Assembly (NCBI RefSeq): GCF_001039355.2
Contig: NW_019776048.1
Coordinates: forward strand, 44,379-108,378
Direction: 5' to 3'
Source: Lingula anatina
Lineage: Eukaryota; Brachiopoda; Lingulata; Lingulida; Lingulidae
DNA length: 64,000 nt
Part shown: positions 23,001 through 35,000 of the stretch, piece after piece
Position numbering within the stretch: the first letter of the stretch is position 1
Layout: every line of letters starts with the position of its first letter
Position numbers and translations under genes: made by a program
Notes under the pieces: model-generated
Told to the model about the DNA's origin: nothing
Database searches by the model: none
What the model saw: only the letters and a program-made list of their open reading frames with translations

Positions 23001-26000
23001 GTTGTGGTTGGTATGTGGAGGTAGGATAGAAGCAGAGGCATAACATGAGACGTCTAAAAATAACAGAAATGATATCCATGTTACTAAGAGTTCATTATTA
23101 GTATTGCATGTTTGGTATTGGAATGAATGTGGGAGGTGTGATCACATGTGCTATCATGTTTGTGTCACACTTTTTTATACAGTACATTTAAGTAGGTGTG
23201 GCGGTTATAAGGATGGGTAAAAGTACAAAGAGGGGACGGTGTGGTGGGAGGCTAAGGAATAAAATAGCTCAGTAATAGGGATGGCAAATATAGAAATGGG
23301 TATCACGTAATAGAAGGCCCAGAAATAAAAAGCTCTGAGATATAGAGATTGAATAAGATTTTGTTGCTTTTTAGGCAACAGGAAAGCTCTGGTTGAGAAG
23401 TCTGGTCTGGTGAAACATGCTTCCCACAGGAAGATGACCAGAGACTCCTCAAAGCAGCAGCTTGTAGATACAAGGACAAGTGCTCACAGGTAAATCAAGT
23501 GTTCCCTCTGAAGTGAATATTTGAAGTAAATATTTTTGTTTTGATAGATTGAAATTAAATGCATTTAATTTTGATATTTTGTAAAAGTGCACATGAATAA
23601 AAAGCATAGGGTTGCAGGCATAATTATTTTAGTAAAAAAGTTTTGTGCCAAATATATATAAAGTTTTTTAACAGTAAGGACTTAATTTGCAAAAGAAATG
23701 TTTGGAATTATTTGAAAATAAGCTGGCATTATTATGTCTGAAAATGTTACTACGTTTCCAACTGCAGTGAGAATCAGCAGTTCCTGAAAGATGCTGTCAG
23801 TCACATACTTGATGGACATGGGGTTGGCTGGCTGAAAATCAACAAAATTAGGAGATTGATGGAGGATGAGAATTATCGTAACTTTGTGGTGAGCAGGCTG
23901 AACACGTCATTGGATAAAAAACTTACAGAAGAGGATATGTACATAGAAGATGTGGTAAGTTTTAGCCCACTCCTCAGGTTATCTTAATAAATGGTATGAT
24001 TGTGAACAATATATCTCCATCTTTTTATCATGTATTTAAAGGCAATGTCATTTTGCTTGGAGATCCAGAAAGAAATTAAAGAAATGTTTCTCTTTTGCTG
24101 AAGAAGAAATTCTGCTATTGAAAATGATCTTTTAAAAGTCAGATGCCCACAGTGAAATACTAGTTGATATAATAAATGATTGCCCTTTTCCCTCCATCAT
24201 TGCTGAAACTTGTATTATATCTTAAACTTGTAAATGATATACCATACATGGTTATTAATCACTGAATTATATTTAACTGTCAGTATTTTGTGTATTAATC
24301 AAAGTACAAATTTCAACAAAATGATATTTTCAGCTAACAAATATGTGATTCAGTTGTGTAAAAATAAATTTAAAAAAAAAAAAAATTTGACAGCAAACTA
24401 GCCTCAGAGACTATTTATTGATAATCTTATTTCAGTGTGTCAGCAAGCAGATCTTCAAAGGCATGTTGACCATGCTGAAAGCAATAGTGTATGGGCTGGA
24501 CTTTACCTACCGTAATCATGGGATAGGAGGTATGGCCAGTGCATTCATGGTCTGTGAGATTATCCATACACATTACTGGGCCAAAGAACTGACAGGCAGC
24601 AATAGGAGTGATGCAAGTGGCTCTCAGGTAAATTTGCTTGGTCTGCCAGACCTGGAGCTGATTTCTCAAAAGTTTACTGTAGTGGTTGGTGTAAATTTTA
24701 AGACCAAAACTTAAGCCTACAGAAAGTCAAGACAAATCCATAGCAGTCCACTTATATAAAATAAAAATGGACCTGAAAGGATACCATTGCCTTTGTTATG
24801 ATACAGGTGCAATGATTTATTTAATTTTATGGCTCTTAATTGATGGGCATGAAATTATTTTATGAGTATCTTTTCCATCATGATCTTTCAAATATTGAAA
24901 GATTTGGTTATTAAAACTTTTTTCACCCCAGGGAACTGATTTCCATCTTGTAAGTTATCAAAGTAAACTACCTTTTGAGGTCATATCTACATGAATACAT
25001 TGATTATTAAATCCACAACTTGAAACCTTTGATTTTGGTATTATTTGTACATTGCCCAGTACTTTCTACTATGTTTTTATTTTACCCATGTTGTTTTCAC
25101 ATTCAGACCAGCTCCCCATTTGGCAGCCGTGAGAGTTTGGTATCTGACATTAGCCCGCGTGTGGAGTCCAAGAGCTTGCCAGGAGAGGACCAATCCATAC
25201 CAGTATTAGGTACTAGTATAAATTTCAGATAACTTCATGCTGGGAATGAGGACAAATGTTGATAACTTGTAGAAGAAAAAAGATCTCTCTTACACTGTTG
25301 TTTGTTTTGTATATTTTTGTGGAAGGTCAACTGCAGATATCTCAGAAAATGTAATTGAGAGGGTGTGTGTATATCATTGTTATTTTAGATAGCATGGCAG
25401 CTACAGTTTTTGAGTGGATTATGTTGTTTGGTTTTGTGTAGTATGTAAATTTTGGTGTGTATTCAGCACCAGCCTGGTGTATTCACAAAAGCAAGATAAT
25501 GTTTTGGTTGAATGCTGCTAAAAACTGTAATTTTGTACTTTCATTTGAATGATTATCTTTCATCTACAATTAAGCTATTCTAAAAGTGTTTTCCTATTGA
25601 TTTTATGGAAATAATAGGTGAAATTACATTATATGTGGGTCTAGAAAGTGTATTTATCATTTATAGTTTGTATGTTTCCACAATTGTAGTTTACATGTGT
25701 AATAACACATAAAGGACTAGACATTTGCGAAACAATGTATAGTTTTGAAGTGTGTATGAGGGAGAGACAAACAGAGATTGAGTCTTGTTGCTTATTCTAG
25801 TCTCTTTGTTGTTATCGTCATCATCATTGTCATCATCGTCACCCATGTAGCTGGTGAAAGTTTGTATGTGGATATGTTTGTTGAATTTAGATGTTGGGTT
25901 CTATTGTGTGATAGATTATCAGCAAGTCTTTGCATCTTCACACTATGGTCTAGGGATGGTCTCTAATTTGTGTTCTTTGCCAAGTGCACTGACTGTACAT

Positions 26001-29000
26001 GTATGGTAATGTTTATGTATGCTTATGTTGTATAGGTCTGATCACCAGTCTACAAACTGTTGTTGTATGTGTTGTCTATTGTCCTGTTTTGTAGGTGGCT
26101 ACTTTGACCGGTCTACTAGTCCACGACACAGTGCAATTCAGCGGGAGCTTTCACCGTCTCATTCTCTTCCTAGTTCATATTCTGCAGGCAAGTATTGCAT
26201 GGCTTACAACTCTATCTCTTTGTCTCTCTATTTGGCTTTACATGCAGGCAGATGGCAGATTCTTCCTTCAGCATGACTATGACAATATGTAGTGTGTATG
26301 TATGTTGGAGGAGTTTTTCTCGTCTTTGTGGTGTTTTACTTTAATAGGTACCAAAAAAGTTTAGTAAATAGATAAATAAATAGAAAAGTAGTTATAAGAC
26401 CTGGCTTGAAAATAATGTCATGTAATAAGGGTAGGTTTTTGATGACTGTTTAGAATCATAACAGTTAATGTGTTCTTCTGTTGACTGTTATGTCTGTTGT
26501 ATCTTGTGAATGTTAAATGAATATTGTGAAGTTATTTCGCTGTTTATATGAACAGGTCGTATCATAAATAAAATGGCGACTTAACAGTTTTTCTATGTTC
26601 TTTTTATTTATTTATTTTTTTATTAAAAAAATTTATTTACTAGGCTCTCCCGTTCTGCTGGATGGTGAAGAATACCAAAATATTGAACTGAAGAACTCTC
26701 ATCCATTGTCCCACACAGAGTCTGGGAAGCAGGACTATAATTCAAACTCTGCCAAATCTCACTACAGTACAGAGCAGCACACAACCAGCATGCGTGCTGT
26801 ATCTGCCCAACAGACAAACTGTGATATTATAGTGACTGATACTGACCCACTGAGAAGACAGTACGTGGACACAGATCCCCTGAGAGGACCTCACGCTCCA
26901 GATACCGCCACCACGCCGGAGAAGCGCCCCAGTCAGCAGGAAGACATCTTGAGAGAACTGGTGAAGAACAAAGAGCTGTTGAGGTCCAGGCGGGGAGTGG
27001 TGCCCCATGGCCAGAGTGTGGATTCTGAGGTGTCTGAGGGATCCACACTGGTGAGTGATGGTTCTGATTGGGAAGGGAGAAGACCCAGGATAAATCATCA
27101 GACTATAAAACCTTCACTATCAGATAGTAGTGAACATGATATTGGAGGGGTAAGTCACAATGATAAAAGCATAGTACTAATATTCTTGTGACTGGCACCC
27201 AGGGTTCTTTCCAAACTTTTGCTCTCTGCATACCAAACATAGTCCCAATTCACTAATTGTGCTCTAAATAACCTTTCTTTGATAGTATATATTTTAATCG
27301 ACCATGCACTTGACCATTTCCTTGCATCTTTGTGGTATATTTGGTTTCTTCCTCACAATTTATTTTAACAAAATTATTAACACCAACCTAACTTTCTTAC
27401 TTCATTACAGACTAACAGGGATTTCAATTATGTAATTGGGCTTTTTTACCTTCACATGAGAACCATTCCATGCATGATCACTAAAATATTTGGTATTGGA
27501 TTATGGCTGTGATGCATTTCTTTTCACTTTTTAGAAAGTTAAGCATTCATATGTCTGCAGCTGTATCCACCTGAAGTGTGATTTTACATATTATATTCAC
27601 ATCAACTATCTGGTTAATGGGAATTGTGCTTTGTTACAACTATCTTAATTATTCTTCAAATTTCTGTACAAAAGAAAATGGTGTCTTGATATACCATACT
27701 GTGTTTCTCAGATTTGAATGCTAGCACAAAAGGATTACATCTTTTAAGTTTCATTGTACTCCTATACATTGATACAAGAAGCAACTGTTTACTAACAAAG
27801 TTTATTCTGTTACTACTGTTCTTATGTATCATCCAATTTTACAGCTGGTAGGAACGCGGTTATCACGTACTGCAAGTATATGGAGCAACAAATCCACTTT
27901 GAGTGGTGGATTCAGATTCAGAGATGGAAAACTGGTTCATGTCGGCCCTCTCAGTCCAACAACCACCAGGTTGTATTTGTTTCAACATCTCATAGGTGAG
28001 GACAATAACTATTTTCTTGCCTCTGTTAAACCAGCTTAAGTAGTTGGCTCAGTGGAAAAAAATAGTTTACAAACATGAACCAGCTGTGATGTTTTTATCA
28101 AGATTACAATTTATTTTTTAATTTATTTGATTGAGGGTTAGTGCACATTTCTTTTTAGCTTTTTATCCTAAAATGTGGTTCACATCCCTGATAACATGAT
28201 TTTGAATGAAATAGGTATTTGCCCTACATTAGTCCATGGTGGAGATTACGGGAGTTGTTTTCTGCTTGTTTATTTTGTTTTCAACTGTTCATTTGCAGAC
28301 AAAGATCGAAGCCGGCTGTGGGACCAGATGCAGTTTTGGGAAGATGTGTTCCTAGATGCGGTGGCCCAGGAAAGGGATATTATTGGCATGGATCAGGGAC
28401 CTGCTGAAATGATGGACAGGTAAATGAGGCTCAGGAGTATATCCCATCCAGTCTTAGAGATTATGTTGTCATGTTATAATTTTAAGACGGGGTTGTAGGT
28501 CCCTACAAGACACATGGCTTGGTAAGATATTTTTATACAAAAAAAGAGTGATTAGGGAGGCTATTCATCAACTGTTCCTATTTTGCTGATTGTTTATTCA
28601 TTGGCATATAAACATACAGGTAGGCAAATACATAGATGTATTGAAACATATGGTTAAGGTATTTGTGATACTGGTATTTTCATGATTTTAGGTACAAAGA
28701 CTTGGGTGCTGCTGAGAAGAAACGTCTGGAACAAGATGAAGACCGACTTTTGGCCAACATGCTCTACAACCTGATAGCTTTCATGGTCATGATGAAAGTG
28801 AATAAACAAGAGATACGACGCAAAGCCAGAAGAATGTTGGGAAAATGTCACATTGGGCTGCACTACAGTCAAGAAATCAATGAACTGTTAGATAATTTGA
28901 CTAACCTGGTAGGTGGTTGTGTGTTCATTTGTGATTACACTTAAGATTGGAGATATGCCTAGGTACCATACATAATTGATCCTTTTGTATCAGTCCCATG

Positions 29001-32000
29001 TAAAGAATTTGAACTATGGTGAATATACGTATGATGCAGTAACAGTTAAATCAGTTTTATCATTGAAGAGTGTTAAGAATGTCATTTTTCAGAAAGTGAT
29101 TTTTAATTGCCTCAGAGTGAATGTTCTACTTTCACCAAAATAAGATATTAACCTTTATTTCCCCTGTTTTAGCATGGTAATGACATTGATCTGAAACCCC
29201 TTGGTAGTCGCATGATGCAAAAGCAATCTTTTACTGTGCACTGGGGACCAGACAACACTGGAGATATGCTCTTCATGGAGGTAATAGTTTGCTATTTTAA
29301 CACACAGTAGAATGAAGGTTTGTATTATGTATGAAGCTTCAGGTCATCATGTTTATTTGTGATACATTCTGTTAATGTGTGAAAATGATGTAACTTCACA
29401 ACTTGCAATTGAATTCTGACTGGACAGAAAAGAAGACATGATTATTTTATTATACTAGCAGTGGATTAAGAAAAGGAGCTGATTGAAAAGGGGTGTTTTG
29501 ATAGTTGTCACACAGCTACTTCAATGTTTCAGGTGTGTGATGACTGTATAGTGCTGCGTAGTGTGATGGGGATTATTTGTGACCGCTGGTGGTATGAGAA
29601 GCTGGTCAACATGACTTACTGTCCAAAAACCAAGGTTCTCTGTCTCTGGAGAAAAAACGGGGACCAGACACAGCTCAATAAGTTCTACACCAAGAAGGTA
29701 TAAAAGGATGATCTCTTTAATGTTGCCTATATTGGACATTGTATATTGCCAGTTCATAATATATTTGTATTTTGTTATATCCTAAGTGAGCACAGCATGT
29801 GGTGATGTAACAATAACATAAGATCATATCAATCTTAAGATATAAAATATGGAATGGATTGTGCTTTTGATATGTTGAGAAAATTATATTTTCAGTGCAA
29901 AGAGCTCTATTTCTGTGTAAGAGAATCAATGGAAAAGGCTGCTTTAAGGAATAATGGGAAAATACCAGGTAATACTAAGATTTATAAAATTTTAATTTAA
30001 ATTAGTTTGCCTGTATTTTAAATTTTATGGTCCTTTGAAAATGCTGCTTCTCTTGAGTCATATCTAGTTTTTACTATTTATCTAAAAGAAGAAATGATTT
30101 CAGTATAGTTTTGATGATATTTATTTTTTCAAGCTGTCTTATCTAAAATTAAAGAACAGCAGTATTCCTTTCCTTATATTTTTATTTTTCAAAAAAGACT
30201 GGAAAAGATGCTGTTAACAGTGAATAATGTAGGTGTAGTGTGGTTAAATCTCTTAATTTGACATTGCTTTGGCAGGACCTGAACTTGGTGGAGAATTCCC
30301 TGTGCAAGATCTCAAGACGGGCCAAGGTGGACTGCTTCAGGTTTGCATGGAAGGCATTGGGCTTCTCTTGGAAAGCAGCAAGGTCAGTGCTGCCACCTAT
30401 ACTGTCATTCATTGGATCTATATTTATAGGGCACTGCTGCTTGCGGGCTGTCTGTTGTAGTGAATGGTTTCTTAGCTGTCTGGTTGTTAAAATATTTGCG
30501 ATTCTAATATTATACATTTTTGAATGTTTTCTTCGTAGGACTACCTTTTAGTGATTGTTTGATTTAAAGTGCTATTTTTTAACATTTATATGGAATCTAT
30601 TTGCTTCAAGCAAAGATCATTGAACACTTTATGCTTTTCTAGGGGTGTCACATCCACTGACGTTTTTAAGGGATCTGTTTTTGTGAAAATGTATATTGAT
30701 ATGGCTTTCTATAACAGATATTGCCCTGTGGTACTGACATAACTTTGTTAACAGAGTTTTTTTTTCTTTTTGGTTATTACTTAACATTATAACTGAATAA
30801 TCCATGAAAATTCCATAATTCATCAAATTCATTTCTAAAATGTTATCTAGAAAAACATCACAACTGTGCAAAATGGTTTAAGCCTTGGGTTGAAATATTT
30901 AATGTTCGAAAAGCTTAAGGAGATAAGTTATGACACTGTGTCAGACATTTTTGCAATGGGACAAATATAGAACTGGAAGGATCCCAGATCATAATTAACT
31001 GTATTTGTTGAGGGAGAGCCGCATCATCTATAATTGTGAATAGTAGCATTGACAGACTTGAAAAGTAAGTTCTTAAACATGACCCAGAGTGTCATAACAA
31101 TAGAGAAACTAACCTTTCTTTCAGTGTTATCTTCTGTGACATTCACTGCTTTTTTTAATCATTTTACAGGTTTTCAATTGAAAATGAATGTCCTTTGAAG
31201 AATACTGAAGATTAAGTCTATTATCAGCTTGTCTGCACCTCTCTAGAGCTCCCTCTGCTTGCTGCATGTGTTTTATATATCATATTCATTCCGATGGGCA
31301 TGGTTGTCTTTCTTGCAGTATGTGGACATACCAGATACAAGATGGTACCTGTACTTGCATGTGCCAAATGGACATTCAAGACATAAGATGACAATGGGTC
31401 TTGCATGAGTCATATGGGCATACAGCACACTAGATGGCACCACGTCATGCATGCACCATATGAACGTGCAAGTCACCATAGTTCCTATTCTTGCATGAGT
31501 AATTGTTGAGAAAGAAAAAACAGTGGTGTGAGGTTGAACATTATTTGATTTTTTCGTGTCAAATTGGCTTTCGAAAATTTTCGGGATTTCATGTTGTTTA
31601 TTTTTTTGACTGGGAATGGGATGTATTTTACAGGGAGAAGATACATGATGTTACACGTGGTATCCATTTTGATAATTTCTGGTATCGACTAATTTAACTT
31701 TATAAAATTGCCTAACTGTGCTTTTCTATTTTTCTTTCCCTCATCATACCATTCTGGGGCATCAGGACTTTGAGGTATGAAGCAGCGTGCAAATCTCTTG
31801 CGTGTTGCATGCCAACTACTAGATAGACAAAGCCTGTCCCTCAGTTGGCTTTTGCTTATTGGCTTCTGTTGTGGCTATTTCTTGCTGTGTCCTTTATGTT
31901 GATCAAGCTACCACTTGAAATACAGTAATGTCATATGTACCAAATTGTGATTCTTTATATATATTTATATATATTATATGTAGCTGTTTGTACTCTGTGG

Positions 32001-35000
32001 CGTTATTTATATTTGGAATGCTATTGTAATTTTTGTTCTTTTTTTTTTTTCAATGAATTCATAAAACGTTGGCATGGATGGAAATTCATTAAGACTATTT
32101 TCAAATTTATTTTGATGAACACTAACAAGTATTATCTATGGTACTAATCCTAGCTTGAAATTCAGTATCCTTACAATTCAAAATGTCAGTAAAGTGTTTG
32201 CCATACACTTGGTATAATTGTGTAACTCGTATTCCAAGTGGTAGCACCACCCACCAGATATCCTGTGGTTGTAAATTTTCTGTTTAGTTTCTCTTGCTCA
32301 ATGTGTTTATTTTTTCTTATTTTCAGTTCTTTGTTGAGCTAAATCGTGTGAGGAAATGTTTCACACAGAAAGGCGGCATTTTTGTCCTTGAAGAATTTGG
32401 TAAGCCCTATGACTGTCATTATCTGCATCCAACCATCCGTCCGTCTTGTTTTCTTTCTGTTTGTTGCCACCTTGGCCTGTCTTGGCTGTTGTGACATAGA
32501 TGGCACTGCAGTAGTATAGTCATGTAACTTTGCATTTGCAAACTTTTTATGTTATGGAAGATATGAGAAGTTAAAATTTTGATTTCATAAACAAAAATTT
32601 CCTACTTTTTAGGAACCCTCACCTCAATATAACTACCCATTTGGGGGGTTTACAAAATCCAACCTGCTAATGTGATATTGTTTATATAGAAAAAATTTCA
32701 GAATTTTTTATCAAGCTTATCATTGCAAAAAGAATTAAGAAGGCATGAATACCTGCAACTGTTGAGAATTTAACAAAATTATTGCATGGAACATGATGGC
32801 AGTCAGTCCACAAGCCAAGGTGTACATCCCAAAATCTACTTTCTTTCAGATGCCAAGAATAAAAAAGTAATCCAGAGAAAATACAAGTCCAGCATGGTAA
32901 GTGTTTTTCTTTTTCTAATAAAACAGATTTAAACTTAGATAAGAAGTATTGCTCTAGGTAGACTGTTGCTCGAGATCAGTCCTTATTTTTTTCTTCACTT
33001 TGAAAATACTTACATGCATGAATAAGTCTACAAAAGACAGACTTAAAAAGCAAACATGCAAATTCATGAGGGCATTGCATGAATATTTTTCCTTTACTTA
33101 GCTTGAATGCTTATATAAAAGTTACTTAAACCACTTTAGCAGTTTAAATAGGCATTTATGATTAGCTTGTGACTACTGACTTTCTCCTATGGAGTCCAAC
33201 TTCCTCTGCATCATATTTATTTGATAACCAAAATACACATATACAGAACTGTACATTTGTTTATAGTAGGCATACAGCATGGAAAGGGTGGAAGTGCTTC
33301 ATGGTGTGGACAAATTGCCTTGCCATGTAACACTTTATGTTTTTATCATGTTTGACAGTATTTTCTTTGTTGAACATCTAATTCTGTTGCTTAGTATAGA
33401 GTAGATGTGTTATATCTATTTCTCTTTGTTATATCTCAAGTGACCTGAGTGAAACCACATTTGGCACTACATTTATATGTGATTGAAGTGCATTCTTCCT
33501 ATAGCTTGCATGTTATTTGGTCAACATTCAAAGATCAGCAATGGTGAATGTCAAATGTAATCATTCCCTCAGATCAGCTAGAAACTTGGAAGTGTGTAAT
33601 GTCATTTTTAGTGTGGTTATATTTTATGAATGTTTAAGTTGATGTAGTGATTTTTTCTCCCTGACAGGCTGCCCAAATTATTCACGCAGTTCATCGGACA
33701 ATCTCAGTACAACCTGCACTTTATACTTTCCCTCAAACACACCGTCTGCAGCATCCAGACAGCAGCCTGCGCAAGAACGGCACCGTGCCCAATGGTTATT
33801 TGCAACACAGTATGCCTTCTTTCCATTTGTACTTGCTATATATATATATTTTAGACTTCATGACTGATGTCATCTTGCTACCATAGTTGCATGTGTTAGT
33901 AGCACAGTATTTGTAACAGTAGTAGCGTATGATAACAGTCCAGCACTGCCTGCATGCAAGGTTTATTGTAACCCAGACAGTAGTCTCCATACTTCAATTG
34001 GATGACAGGATTTCATCTATAAGAAAATTAAATCCCACAAATTTAATCATTATTATTTTAAAAAAAAAAGTTTTCTTTGGGCAGTTGAACTTTTGTAAGC
34101 TTCTGTAATTCTGTTACATATAGAAAGATTACCTGAATAAATGTAAGAAGCCATCCCAGGGACATTAAAGATAAAGCCATCACTTTTGAATCTTTTTCTA
34201 TCTTTTGAACATTTGAACAGCAACACTGAGATATCTGGCTGTGTTTAGACATCAGGTCCTATAAACCGATTAGGTGTTTGCTAAGACTACTTGCAGATTT
34301 TTTATCCCTAATGACCTTATTAACTACCAAACCTATGTATTAATCAACACAGTGCACAATTATTTAGCACCAACAAAGTGATACCTGGCACTAACAGTCA
34401 TCCCCTCTGGTAGCACTGGTTAATTTGTGGGTTATGTGGTTAATATGGGTGTTAGTGCTAAGAGATCTGCGGGTTGTTTTAGTAAAAGTCTTATTTGTTT
34501 CATAAGGCCTGGACATACAGATTTCTTACATGGAAATTTATTATGCATCTCTGTTTGGTTTTTGCTTATTGCTGCATTGTCAGAATGAAACTCAAAAGCA
34601 GCAGTGTTGGGAAGCAACAATACTAGAGGCGAATCTTTCCTTTTTAGATGTATGGAGACTAGTGTTGTATGGCATGGCAATTACTTTACTTACATATTCA
34701 CATTTCCTTTGTTTTATTAACAGGCTGCAGATCTCACAACTGTTAGAGGCTGCTGTTCAACTGGTGTCTTGGCATGTTTTATTTTTTGTGTGCCTTTTAT
34801 ATAACTAAATCAGAGTTTAAGAGGTGAATTAATCAGTGCACTTGTTAACCAGCAGATTTATGTGCTTTCATCTTTTGAGCTGTTTGATTTATGAGGTTGA
34901 AAGCATGATTTGGGTTAATCCAATTTCCAGCGCCATTTTGCATTCATGTATGAAGGACAATTGATTTATCACAAACTCTCCCCCTCAAGCAAATATTGCA

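Noticed and set aside
26188-26276. Read-through extension of MADD exon 26095
   Set aside because: It meets a stop within about 30 codons and loses phase with exon 26644, while a GC-AG intron fits exactly.
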